Assembly (NCBI GenBank): GCA_029721435.1
Contig: CM056573.1
Span: 96,298,947 to 96,362,946 of the forward strand
DNA: 64,000 nt
Reading direction: 5' to 3'
From: Gymnothorax reevesii
Taxonomy: Eukaryota; Chordata; Actinopteri; Anguilliformes; Muraenidae
In this document: one piece after another, positions 46,926 to 58,219 of the stretch
Numbering within the stretch: the stretch's first letter is position 1
Layout: each line of letters starts with the position of its first letter
Program-made: the position numbers and the translations under genes
Notes under the pieces: generated by a model
The model's input: only the letters and a program-made list of their open reading frames with translations
Database searches by the model: none
What the model was told of the DNA's origin: nothing

Positions 46926-47560
46926 GCTTCAAAGGTCAAGGTCATGACAACAGTTCTCATCCCTCAAAATGCTTATTAACGCGATAGCTTCAAAAGTATT
47001 AATGTTAGAAAGCTGTAACTTGGTGCCTAGCAACTACAGAGCAGGGCACAGCTTCCATTAACTTTTGGACAAATTCCATGCAAGGTGAAGGTCACAACAA
47101 GGTCATGACATCTGACCACACCCCTCGAAAGGCTTGTTAGCATACAATTTTAAAAGTATTTATGATAGAAACCTGTAACTTGGTGTATAGCAAATGTATA
47201 GCAGAGTAAATCCATCAACTTTGAGTGTCAATCCACTCAAGGTCAAGGCCACTGCAAAACTTCATTACTGTTGAGGCATCTATAGCTTGCTTGCTATCTT
47301 GAACACATTTAGTACTTAGTACTTTAGTCACAGTTATTATATTGTTGGGGAATCAATTTGGCATAATCAAGGGTCACTTCAAAGGTCAAGGTCATGAAAT
47401 CTAGCCATGCCCCTCAAAATACTTCTTAACACAATAACTTCAAAAGATTGTGTGTCATGCTGTAACTTGGTACATAGCAAGTATAGAACATGACTCAGCT
47501 TCTATCATCTTTTGGGCAAATTCCGTTCATGGTCAAGGTCATAATGAGATCGTGGTCATA
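46926..47560. repeat. Tandem repeat with AAGGTCAAGGTCAT
   Basis: CAAAGGTCAAGGTCATGA then AACTTGGT...TAGCAA recurs about three times (46930, 47090, 47383 starts), with unequal spacing of roughly 160-290 bp. Each unit carries AGGTCA half sites preceded by TCA, the monomeric type bound by NR5A or ERR receptors. Confidence 0.65.
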
Positions 47561-48042
47561 GTTGTACACACAAAAAACTTCTTGTTGACACACTGTTTTT
47601 ATATGTTTGATTATTCCTCATGAAATTTACTTATAAATGTGTCCCAAGGGCAGGTGGAATGGAGGGGCTGCTCTGTTTTCACGGTGTCCTGCAAATATTT
47701 TTCAAGCCTTTGTCCAAGGTACTGAAGGGCTTTGAAATTTGAAGTTTTAATTGTTTGTTATTAATTATGCAGAAAAACGTTATTTTCTGTTTTACTGAAG
47801 GGCTTCAGTCGTCTGTCTCTTATGTTTATTGGCATGACTGATTATTAATTAGTGTTCGAACATAATTGGAGTTAACTTGGGATAGTTATGAGTTTCAGCA
47901 ATAAAAAAAAATAAAAAAGATTTGAGATACAGATATCTTATGGGCACTGATCATTATATTTTAAAAGGATGTCTAGTAAACGATGGGGGGAGTAGTTAAC
48001 CTGAGTGATTACTAGTCTGATATCTAGTAAAAAAAAAAAAAA

Positions 48043-48104
<62 letters not shown>

Positions 48105-48483
48105 GATAATCCACTTCCCAAATTACTTAAGCCAAGAGAATTCAATGCACAGCTCTCAGAGCTATTTCATTGCATAAAACGAAATGTGCTATAGCCTACG
48201 CATAAATACATCATTCGTATAAAAAAATGAATCTGATTACAGAACCTATACAGATGTCAGTTTCTTCATCTGGACAAAGGGGGAAAGTCGCAATGAACAC
48301 AGAAGGTTGTCGGCAAATTATTCGCGGATTGTTTGCAGCAAAGTACAAAGCGGTGAATATAATGCTTAAAATGTTCACAAATATTAAAGCATTCCATAAA
48401 GAATGTAACATCATATCTTTATTAACAAAAGGCAGATCGTGAGAAGCCACCACCCCGAATGCGGCGACGGAACAAGACCGAAT
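47561..48483. other. AT-rich distal 5' flank of zfyve1
   Basis: It includes an uninterrupted (AT)n run at 48053-48100. Two short opposite open frames at 48211-48510 have no recognisable motif. Confidence 0.4.
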
Positions 48484-48538
48484 ACTACACGTCCCAGAAT
48501 GCAACAACACAAGAGCTCTGCTCCATGACCTTTGGCCT
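48484..48538 (+). promoter_or_regulatory. Putative zfyve1 promoter: ZNF143-like site and DR1
   Basis: 48484-48503 reads ACTACACGTCCCAGAATGCA, close to the ZNF143/THAP11 promoter motif (ACTACAATTCCCAGAATGC) and differing at two bases. 48526-48538 reads TGACCTTTGGCCT, whose complement AGGCCAAAGGTCA is a consensus DR1. Both lie about 1.1 kb before the zfyve1 ATG in a locally GC-richer block. The transcription start and any non-coding first exon were not resolved. Confidence 0.5.
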
Positions 48539-49594
48539 GTGACTGAAAATAATCTGATCAGCTGATCTGACCTGGCAACAACGTCTAGCGAGCAACTGCG
48601 GAGAGTGGAAGCTTTTACAAAACAATGCCTGTGATATTTTTTAAAAAAGCACTTTAGTTGAATGCTGTAATATTTTAACTCTTAAGCCGGGTGATACTTA
48701 TTCTCTATTGAAAAAATATTGCTTTTATTTTGAGACAAACTGTTAGCTTGGTAGCTAGCTAGGATAACTGAGTCACTATTTTGAACCAGGCGACAATTTT
48801 TTGGGTAAACATCTTATTTTTTGCGTTTTTTGCGGATAGTACTTGAGAGAGTGGATTCTCCCATTAAAGTTAAACGGGCAGCTGCAAATTGGCACTATTC
48901 AGTTATTTAGTTGCATGTGAATAACACTGGCTTCAAGTATTTAACATTCTAAGTGTTCTTTGTATATTTTTCGTCGCATCGATTTACTTTTATGTTTCGG
49001 GGAAATTCTGGTTGTATTTCACAACGATAATATTTTATGTGTTGTTGCTCATGTAAATATTGCACAGTCGGTTGCATTACTCAAGATGAGTTGCAAGGTA
49101 ATGTTTCTAGAGTCTTTATTTTGACGTTTCAGAAACTACGCTACTTATTACCTTTTAGCTTGGTTTGGGAACAAAACTCAGCTTTAGACGTCGATAATAT
49201 ATCTTCCAACTGATTTAACGATTGTATGAAAAAATATTTTGCACTGTGCCGTAATAATAAATTAATAAACATTGTTGTAAAATAAAGGGTTGTAGTTGGT
49301 CGTCTCGGGTCTAGTCTAAATGTTACTGAAAATAGTTAATAGAAAATAACTGCAATATTCTTTGCACTGCACCGTACTACCTTACTGGCAGGTCTGAGAA
49401 TACCAAGTGGAGAGGGATCATGCGTTTGTCTCTTTAAAAGCCGTATATTTGTATGTATAATATACACAGTATATTGCATATAGTCCTATATATAGTAACC
49501 TGATATTTTATAAACGTAGTCATAGGGGATACTTTAGCCGAGTACCTTCATAGTATAGTCGTTGGTGCTGATTCATAAAGACGGAGAGAAGAAA
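48539..49594 (+). other. zfyve1 5' leader region (UTR or first intron)
   Basis: AT-rich sequence between the promoter-like block and the first coding exon. A donor-like GCAAG|GTAATG near 49097 and acceptor-like AG dinucleotides before 49560 would allow a non-coding first exon, but this is a guess. ATG 49595 is preceded by GAAGAAA, an adequate initiation context. Confidence 0.3.
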
Positions 49595-50083
49595 ATGAGT
49601 GGCCAGAGTCCATCTTCGGAAAAAGGAGTAAACACAAATTTAGTTTGTCAGGAGAGTTATGCCTGCGGGGGCTCAGAAGAAGCAGTATTTGAGTGTGATG
49701 AGTGCGGCAGCTTGCAGTGCGTTCGCTGTGAGCTCGAACTCCATCGACAAGAGCGCCTGGCAAACCATGAACGCATTCGAATAGGACCGGGGCATGTTCC
49801 CTTTTGTGACTCCTGTAAGGGAAGTAACGGCAGTTCCATAAGTAGTGGTCGGCAGAGGGCAGTTATCCGCTGCCTGGGCTGCAAAATCAACCTCTGCTTG
49901 GACTGTCAGAAGCGCAGCCACAGTGGAGTGAACAAAAGAAAGCACCCTCTCACTAACTACCCTCCATCAAAACCAATTATAGCAGGTTCTGGTCCTGGGG
50001 TGGATGAAGCTGAGGCATGGAAGACCAGAGTTTTGGAGAAGGTCTGCAGCTTTCTTCTTGTGGATGAGAATGAAGAGATGCAG
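49595..50083 (+). CDS. zfyve1: zfyve1 coding exon 1
   Basis: 163 codons from MSGQSPSSEKGVNTNL to VDENEEMQ, donor CAG|GTATGT, phase 0. It carries the zinc-binding Cys/His cluster: CQESYAC, CDECGSLQCVRC, CDSC, CLGCKINLCLDC. The upstream in-frame TTG at 49562 is not used as a start. Confidence 0.93.
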
Positions 50084-53000
50084 GTATGTCCCTTGCTTGG
50101 GTTTTCATTTGGGGTTTTGTAATAGCCTTTCCTATTGAGCTGTATTCTTTTGAGGTTTGTCACCATGTAATGCACAGAACAGTAGCATTTGTGATTCAGT
50201 ACATTTTCTTTGGTGGAGTTCAGGGAGAAGAGTTTGCTTTCTGCCTTCATTGGCTTTCTAACTATATTCAGGTAGTTTTAAGCAAAGAGTGTTACAAGTT
50301 GAGATGGGATCACTTGATAGAAACTGGAAGATTGGTTGAGAGGCAAAACTGTGCAAGCTATGGCTCATTGGTTTCCCCCAAACTTTTTCAAACTTAATTG
50401 GCTTTGTTGTCTGATTCTACAGCGGGAATGTGTGTTCATGTGTTCTTGTGGTCCCTCAGGTGAAGGATGAGGATACATTTGTCAAGAAATTGGACTGTAA
50501 TCCTGACCAGCTCCTTAAGGTGGTGTCCATTTTTGGCAATACGGGGGAGGGCAAGTCCCACACTCTCAACCACACCTTCTTCCTGGGCAGGGAGGTGTTC
50601 AAGACTTCTCCTACACAGGAGTCGTGCACAGTGGGTGTGTGGGCTGCTCTGGACCCTGTGCACATGGTGGTGGTCATCGACACTGAAGGGCTTCTTGGGG
50701 CCAGCTCTAACCAGGGCCAGCGCACCCGACTGCTGCTGAAGGTACTCGCAATCTCTGACTTGGTGATTTACCGCACCCATGCTGACCGTCTACACGATGA
50801 TCTCTTCAAGTTCCTTGGGGATGCCTCGGAGGCTTACCTGAAACACTTTACAAAGGAGTTGAAGGCCACCACTGCCCGCTGTGGGTTGGATGTGCCTCTG
50901 TCAACTCTCGGGCCGGCCGTTATCATCTTCCATGAGACTGTACATACCAAGCTTCTCGGCTCAGGTAAGTGTAGCGGATACAGTGTGGACTTCATATCTG
51001 AAGATTTGACCTTTTGGGAATGGTTTGGTAGACCGGGATGTACCCGGGAATGGATTCACATGGGATTTCAGTTGTGAGAATAGAAGCTTGTCTATTGAAC
51101 TGACTGCCTCATCTGTCTCCCAGATTTGTGGGCATCGAGTGTCAGGATTTAAAACATTCCTGTTTTAAGTATGCGCTAAACTAGTTTATGCATCGGGTCC
51201 TAGGTGATCTGATCTCTTATCCAGATAAAGACTTCATGCATCGAAGATCCACGGCGTTGTGAAAAAGTATTTGCCCTCCCTTCTCTACATGTACCATTTT
51301 TGCATATTTGTTACACTTGAATGTCTCAGATCGTCAAACCAATTTTGACAGTTGACAGAGGTAGCCAGATTAAACACAAATGCAGTTTTTAAATGATGAT
51401 TTCAATTATTGATGGAAAGCAGCTATCCAACTTTACTTGGCCTGTTGTGAAAAAGTAATTGCCCCCTTTGTTTACTAAAACAACAAAATAAACCAATTTA
51501 ATTGAGTATTGGGTGCACTTTTAAAAGACATTCTCATGCATGATTACTGCCAACCACGTTAAATTTTAGTATCACTAAAATAGTGCCTGTCAGGTACTAG
51601 TTGGAAAAAAGCAGATGATGCCACGATTTAAACAAATTTACACTACAGGCTAAAATATTACGAACACCCTGCATTTTTTTCCGAATTTGGCTGTTTTTTC
51701 TTAAAGTATATTTTCAGCAACAAGAAAGAACCGAAAAACATAGAAACACTAGAAATGTGCAAAATTATTTTCTAAGAGATATGCATATACAAATTCGACT
51801 TTCCACAATGCACCATCCCTTAGCCTTGATTACAGCCTGACATATCCTAGGCATTCTTTCAAGCAGTTTAAGGAGAGAACTTCCCGGTAACTCATTCCAG
51901 GCTTTCAAGAATTCCTTCCTGAGCTGTTTAGAACTTGATGGGCGCACTTCTCTGACTGCCCGGTCAAGTTCATCCCACAGATACTCAATGGGTGACATAT
52001 CTGGTGACTGCGAGGACCACATCATCTTCTGAGGCACTGCTGCTGCTTCCTTTTTGTCAAGATATCTTTAGCACAGCTTGGAAGAGTGTTTGGAGTCATT
52101 GGCTTGCTGAAGCACAAAGTTCTGACCTACCAGTCTTTGCCCGTATACAATAGCATGGTGTTGGAGGGTGGAATGGTACGTTTCCTTATTCCTTGTGGCA
52201 TTTACTTCTATCTCCAACAGTGACAACCAAGGCTTGTCACTGGGGCAGTACCCTGTAAGGTACTGCTATTGTACCTTAGAAGTGGGTTTTCATTTGTTTT
52301 GGAACATAAAAGTACCTTTTAGACCCTAGTAAAAAGGTTCATACAGGTACCTTGAGATCCTATAATTAGCCCAAAGGGTACATAAGTGCTGAATGTACCT
52401 TGGGGAACAGAAATGGACTCCTGCTGTACCCCTATTTCTGAGTGTACATAAAAGCATTCATTATCTTCGAACATAAAATATCGCAGAAATATAGCCTTAC
52501 AAACAAAATCCTCAAAAAAAAAAAAAATAAATAAATAACATGATATTTAATAGGAAGTGGCTATATCTGCGGCGCCGTACACGGTGATTCGGGGCTATAT
52601 TTTACGGCGCGCGTGCGCATTGATGTTTCTTCACTTATATTGGCTGCTTCTAAGTTGGTACGCTAATCTGCGGTCTACAGCGGAGTGTTTGTTTTTAATA
52701 CAATCTCTCAGACTGCTTTCGCACAAGGTACGATCGTTCGGTACCGTGCCGCAGTGCGATTGGGTAATATGTTTTGGGGTATTTTATTATTGAGAAGGGG
52801 CTTTAGAATATCAATATTGTGAATGCATGCTGCGCGTGCCCTAGCAACCCGGTGTGTCATCACTCGGTAACATGGATTACCACGTAACGCAGCTCAAGAA
52901 ATTAAACTCGAAATTTTCAAAAAATTTCAGTGGCTAAATCATCAAAATTGCTCCCCACAACTGTTAAACGCGAGTCCGTCATCTTGAGTTTGCCCTGAGA

Positions 53001-56000
53001 CGCTGCCTCCGCGCACGCCCGTAAATATACTTACCGCAAATATAGCTCCGAATCACCGTTTACGGCATCATAGATATAGCCACTGCCTATTTAATAATCC
53101 AATTGCTTATTATACCGCACTAAAATTTAAATAGTAGCACAGGTTGAACAAACTGTATAGTCTAAAATAAAAAGGTTTGCAGAAATGATTTCCGGCAACA
53201 TCACACCCGCCAGAGCAAATCAATATTTTATGTAGGCTAACGTTGCTCTTGCACTCATATATGGAAATAAATCGCCAACAAGCTGCACCATTATCTACGC
53301 ATTATCTACAACTGTTAACATGACCGTCCCAACCGCCCTCGTGGCTCAGTTATGATTAAACAAACACCCGGCTAACGGGCTATCGCCCAGCTACTGCGGG
53401 CGCGGTAGACGGCAGGAGGTCTTCTTTTGTCTTTGTGCGCGTCAAGACGCGGTCCTACCGCACAGCTCACGACGAGATTTCCCGGTCCTACCGACAGCCT
53501 GATGCCCCCTTATTGCCGGATTAACCTTTTTTTTGTTTTTAACGGCAACTGCACTGTACACATTGAAGCCAAAGATGAATAAAATCGGTCAAAGCATTCT
53601 TAAGATATCGCGTTCACAATAAACTGGACATGACAGACTGATGGAGCTGAATACTGTGTCCCCCGCCCCTAATTATACACCTTAACACCAAAGACGAATG
53701 GATTCGGTTGAACCGTTCTTGAGAGATCGCGTCCACAGCAAACCGGACATGACGGATGGATGGACGGAGCTGAATACTATGTGCCCCGCCCCGAATGCGC
53801 CTTGACACTAAAAGATGAATGGAATCGGTCGAACCGTTCTTGAGGTATCATGTTGACGAGGAATTTGTAAGTGGTCAAATGATGGTAATGACCTTGAGAA
53901 TAATGCCAAAGTCACGGAAATCTACTGGGGTCGGCGTATCACACCAATATACCTTAACACCAAAGATGAATGGAATCGGTCAAACCGTTCTTGAGATATC
54001 GCGTTCAGAACAAACAGGACGTGGCGGACGGCTGGACGGAACTGAATACCTTGTCTCCTGCTCCGCTCGCTATCATGGCAGCGGGGGACAAAAACCGCTT
54101 TAAGAGTGTGTTGCAGGTATTTATGTGGACCTATTTTGCCAGTGTAATGGTTGGACCAACATGATGTATAGTCTGATTTTTGTTATGCTAGGCTATTTTG
54201 TGCATTTAAGGCAGCCTCTACCGGTCGATTTGATTGAAACATTCAGGCTATGTTACAGGTTCTTACATGGACATATCTTGTGAGTTTTGTAATGATTGGA
54301 AAAACTTTTTGATTTATAGTCTGATTTGTGTTATGCCACGTTGCTTTGTTTTGTATTTAGAGCGCCCCCCTATAAGACAATTTGAATGAAATTTTCAAAG
54401 TATGTTTTAAGTACTCATGAATATATCCTGTGAGTTTTATCACTATAAGACGAACAACTGCTGATTTATAGTCTGATTTGTGTTATACCACGCTGCTTGG
54501 TTTTGCATTTATAGCGCCGCCTATCAGTCAGTTTGAATGAAATTTACTGGAGTACGTTTCAGGTACTTATATGAATATATCCTGCTGGATTTTTGGCTAT
54601 TGGACAAAGAATAGCTGATTTATAGTCCGATTTGTGTTATAGCGCCCCCTATAGGTTGATTTGCATGAAACTGTCAGGGTATGTTCCTGGTAATTATATG
54701 GACCTATTCTGCAAGTTTTTTAGATGATTAGCCCAATGGTTGTTGAATTTTGTCCATTTATGTGCTAAGCCACGCCCCTGCTGAAGTTCATTGGTCAATA
54801 TCTTGGAAACGAAATGAGATTTCAACAAATTTTATGAAATCTTTGATAAGCTTGGTCCACTGATGATCCACAGCAAATTTCGAAGGAATGGGACTTACAG
54901 TCTAGGAGGAGATGTCAAAAATATGGTTTCCTCAAAATTCCGGAAAGTTTCATCACCAAAATGTTGAGAAGAAAGCCTACTGAAATGGTTACAACAGTAA
55001 AACATTGAGGTTCCTAGAAAATGGGGCTGTAGTGGGCTGCAAAAAAGTGCTATCTGAAATGATGAGAAAATGAACTAACTAGGGTGCGAAATTCAAATGA
55101 TGAAATTTCCATGATTGCAATGTGGTACCAGCAAAAGCCGTGTGTTTCCTGAAACTAAAACTGATTTCAAATCAAAAGAATTGTAAATGCAAGGGAAACA
55201 CAGTGGGTAAAATTTGCCTCATTTTCCCAGTTGGCATGGAGATGCCCTTCCCTCACTTGCCTCAGTTAGTACTATCATTTGGTTGAGCTCATGGGTTGGA
55301 GAGGCATTGGGTGGAACTTTTTACTTAAAGATCCCAAGACATTCTATTTTTGCTTTTGAAGCAAATATCCCTAAGAAGATGCCACTTTTTCTCTTTACCG
55401 CTCCCCCCCACAGACAAGCCATCCGAACCCATTGAGCGACTGTTGCAAGATCGCTTCCGAAAGCTTGGCCGGTTCCCCGAGGCCTTCAGTTCCATTCAGT
55501 ACCGTGGCACCCGCACCTACAACCCGCCAACGGACTTCAGCGGCCTATTGCGAAGTGTGGAGCAGCAGCTGGACAACAACACGACTCGCTCGCCACGCTC
55601 CCCTCGAGTCATCTTCAAAGCCCTGCAGGTAGGCAAATTCAAAACCCTGTCTGTTGGGGTCAGTCCATATAAAATCAGTTCTGAAAAAAAAAAATCAGCG
55701 GATTTTCTTTTTTTTTGCAATAACTTTCATGTATTTAATGAAGCTATGCAAAATTTTACCTTTTTTCTGTGAATATTTTCACAGAAATTGCACTTTTTAG
55801 GCATCGGAGATGGTCCAGTGAATGTTCACTGATGCTTCGGCTATGGTCACAAAGCTTCTCGGAATGTCTCCCGAACAATGCCCGTGAAACATCGGGGATG
55901 GCTCTCGATGCTCGGGAAAGCTCGATAATCGACGAAGGTGCCCCAGAGCTTTGGGATATTTGGGATTTTTTTGCTAGGAGCATTATTAGCAATTCAGAGC

Positions 56001-58219
56001 TTAAGCTTTGGGATTCTTCCTGTAACATGTTAAGAGATTTTTTTCAGGAAAGTTGGAGGCCTCTCACTGGGATAGATTCCCTGTTTCGTGTGAATTGTTT
56101 CTGAATGACTCTCACATGAAGCCAAGCAGGATATTTCCATCACTGGAATATTTTTTAGCCCTCAATTGTCAGTTATTACTGATGCACCCTCTTCTGAGCA
56201 GTTTAGCTGAAATGGATTTAAAATGGATTTAACCATTAAAAATATCTGTAGATTTGAATTGTTCTCTATGTTCTTTGTTCAATATTATGCGTCTAGATTC
56301 TCAGTGATGTTTTTTTTCTCTTTAGTCAGCAATGTCATCGGCAGAAAGCTGCAGTTTTTGAATTCTGCGACCACTGCATGGCAACTACTAGAAATTCAGC
56401 AAAAAAACAAGGGGGAAAATATTGATAATAATAACACTAAGTCATCAAGACTAAAAGTTGCTCATTAATAATCACTAATTATGGGATGCATCCCATCGAC
56501 CTACGTGTTCAAACAATTATGAACTTACAAGTGGACTAGAGACTTGTCAGTTGTTTGTGAGAACTGGCCTCTCTGAAGAAAAGTACTCCGCATCTAATGA
56601 TCGCAGCTTCACCAAATTCGGTATGGTAACTCACTATGACCCATAGATGTACAACATCAGGTTTTTACTGGATTTCACCTTTGACCTTAGCGCTGTGACC
56701 TTGACCCTTGAAATCTTGACCGGGTGACATTGTCCAGGCCAGCACTCAGCAAATAATAATCGCAGCATCACCAAATTCGGTATGGTAACTCCCTATGACC
56801 CATAGATGTGCAACGTCAGGTTTTTTTCTGGATTTGACATTTGACCTTAGCTCTGTGACCTTGACCCTGGAAATTTTGTCTGGGTCCGTGCTCGGCAACT
56901 ATTTATTGCAGCTTCACCAAATTTGGTATGGTAACTCACTATGATCCATGCATGTGCAATGTCAGGTGTTTTTTGCTGGATTTGACCTTTGACCTTAGCT
57001 CTGTGACCCTGACCCTGGAAATCTTGTACAGGTCTGTGCTCGTCAACTAAATATCGCTGCTTCACCAAATTTGATGTGGTAACTCACTGTGACACAGGTG
57101 TGCAAGGTCATGTTTTTGCTGGATTTCACCTTTGACCTTAGCGTTGTGACCTTGAGGCGGGAAATCTTGTCCGGGCTTAGGGGTATTTAGCAATGCGCTA
57201 TGTTCTCTTGTGCATTAGCCTGGTACATGTGCAATATTTACCTGGAAAAGAGGTTGCACCAGGATGCACTGTGGAATTAATAGAAGCTGATGGAGGGAGT
57301 TTGGGAATTTAAGTGGATTTCAGTTTGCTTGGAGCTCTTTTTGCGGCACGAGAGGGACCACTTTGTCATAAGAGTGGTGTGTGCAATATATTGTCCTTTG
57401 TTTTGTTCACATTTTACTGAAATGGAATGGAAGCACTGGATGCAAAGCCAAACTAAATGTAGGGACTCTGTTGAATTCAGTAACCCCTTGCACTGGTGCT
57501 GCCGTTGGGCCTCTGCAGGTGCACTCCCTGTTCAGGAGTAACATGGTGCTGTATATTTTGATGCTTTTCTGTTCAGGCCCTCAGTGACCGGTTTAATGGG
57601 GATATTCCAGATGAACACCTGGCACACAGCTCCTTTTTCCCAGATGAGTATTTCACCTGCTCCAGCCTCTGCCTCAGCTGTGGGTATGTAGTTCACTCCT
57701 GAGGAGCGTCTTCTCATGCTGTGACATTGGCTAGCACATTAGCATTCTGCCTTTTTTTTATTGCATTGTTATTGCAGTGACAGAACATTCCAGGAACATC
57801 GTGAGAACATTTTCTGTGAGCTGGGTGGAACATTTTCTTGTGCAGTAAGCCCTTGTTACCCTGGCCTCTCGTCATGTTTTTTTTTTTTTTTTGGAAAACT
57901 TAGATCTGGCTGCAGGAGCAGCATGAACCACTTGCGAGAGGGCGTGGGGCACGAAGCCAAGCACCGCTGCCGCTATTCTGTCCACTACGACAACAGAGTC
58001 TACACCTGTAAGGTGAGTAAGGTACCTAGGCGGCTGCCTTTTGGTTAGCAGCACAAATTGCACCCCCTGATCTGTGTTTGCTGGCCTTGGTCTGGCCTGA
58101 GTATTCCCTCTGGTCCCGCAGGCCTGCTATGAGGGAGGAAAAGAGGTGATTGTGGTGCCCAAGACGTCTGCATCTTCTGACTCTCCGTGGCTAGGCCTGG
58201 CCAGATACGCATGGTCAGG
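49595..58219 (+). CDS. zfyve1: zfyve1 (DFCP1), N-terminal two-thirds, six coding exons
   Basis: Six exons join without a frameshift to 507 codons plus 2 bases, against about 777 residues in human DFCP1. The protein marks phosphatidylinositol 3-phosphate sites on ER (omegasomes, where autophagosomes form) and lipid droplets. Seen here: an N-terminal Cys/His-rich zinc-binding region with CDECGSLQCVRCELELH; the P-loop GNTGEGKS (189-196) and IDTEGLLG (Asp237) of the ATPase domain; and the Cys-rich stretch leading into the ER-binding region (CSSLCLSCG, YSVHYDNRVYTCK). The two FYVE domains that bind the lipid are encoded past 64000. All introns are GT-AG. No break was found, so the gene looks functional. 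Recognition rests on similarity to the vertebrate protein as I know it. Confidence 0.95.
50460..50964 (+). CDS. zfyve1: zfyve1 coding exon 2 (P-loop ATPase domain)
   Basis: 505 bp, acceptor CCCTCAG|GTGAAG, donor CTCAG|GTAAGT, ends in phase 1. It encodes the P-loop FGNTGEGKSHTLNH, TSPTQESCTVGVW, the VVVIDTEGLLG motif and RTHADRLHDDLFKFLGDAS. This is the most conserved exon. Confidence 0.95.
51255..51545. mobile_element. Worn Tc1/mariner fragment in zfyve1 intron 2
   Basis: GTGAAAAAGTATTTGCCCTC, TGCAGTTTTTAAATGATGAT and GTGAAAAAGTAATTGCCCCC match the fragment at 25703-25975. No transposase. Confidence 0.6.
51640..52240 (-). pseudogene. Tc1-like transposase relic in zfyve1 intron 2
   Basis: The left end has ACACTACAGGCTAAAATATT, a Tc1-type terminus. 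The minus strand encodes MWSSQSPDMSPIEYLWDELD (51765-52037), the C-terminal catalytic segment (Pro-Asp...Pro-Ile-Glu). The DNA-binding half is missing. It lies antisense to zfyve1. Confidence 0.7.
52553..53087. mobile_element. 535-bp MITE with 9-bp TSD in zfyve1 intron 2
   Basis: The ends GGAAGTGGCTATATCT and AGATATAGCCACTGCC are inverted, and similarity runs about 50 bp inward (CGGTGATTCGGRGCTATATTT). TATTTAATA flanks it at 52544-52552 and 53088-53096. A 9-bp duplication points to a Mutator-like (MULE) origin. The interior is CpG-rich for this region and non-coding. Confidence 0.75.
53540..54990 (-). repeat. Inverted copy of the A/B composite repeat, zfyve1 intron 2
   Basis: Units A (AAAGATGAATGGAATCGGTC, ACCGTTCTTGAGATATCGCG) and then B (TAGTCTGATTTGTGTTATRC, AGCGCCCCCTATAGG) appear as complements of the 42166-45665 block. 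The order is consistent with one inverted segment. Confidence 0.8.
55414..55628 (+). CDS. zfyve1: zfyve1 coding exon 3
   Basis: 215 bp, acceptor CCCACAG|ACAAGC, donor CTGCAG|GTAGGC. With the leftover base of exon 2 it gives GAC (Asp) and then KPSEPIERLLQDRFRKLG to VIFKALQ. Phase 0 at its end. Confidence 0.93.
56560..57180 (+). repeat. ~150-bp tandem repeat, zfyve1 intron 3
   Basis: CACCAAATTYGGTATGGTAACTC begins units at about 56610, 56769, 56915 and 57063 (146-159 bp apart). Each unit has TTTGACCTTAGC and GTGACCTTGA. One unit holds a perfect DR1 (TGACCTTTGACCT, 56983-56995). Confidence 0.8.
57577..57683 (+). CDS. zfyve1: zfyve1 coding exon 4
   Basis: 107 bp, acceptor TTCAG|GCCCTC, donor GTGG|GTATGT. 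It encodes ALSDRFNGDIPDEHLAHSSF and ends in the Cys-rich CSSLCLSCG, leaving two bases. Confidence 0.92.
57904..58012 (+). CDS. zfyve1: zfyve1 coding exon 5
   Basis: 109 bp, acceptor AACTTAG|ATCTGG, donor TGTAAG|GTGAGT. It encodes SGCRSSMNHLREGVGHEAKH and RCRYSVHYDNRVYTCK. The T-rich tract just upstream (57877-57893) is its polypyrimidine tract. Confidence 0.92.
58122..58219 (+). CDS. zfyve1: zfyve1 coding exon 6
   Basis: 98 bp, acceptor CCCGCAG|GCCTGC, donor TCAGG|GTGAGT. It encodes ACYEGGKEVIVVPKTSASSD to RYAWS plus two bases. The next exon, which should begin with the VIECPNCG segment, was not found in 58220-64000, so intron 6 is longer than 5.7 kb. Confidence 0.92.

Noticed and set aside
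50436..50780. 114-codon minus-strand frame across zfyve1 exon 2
   Set aside because: It is antisense to the strongly conserved ATPase exon and has no support of its own.
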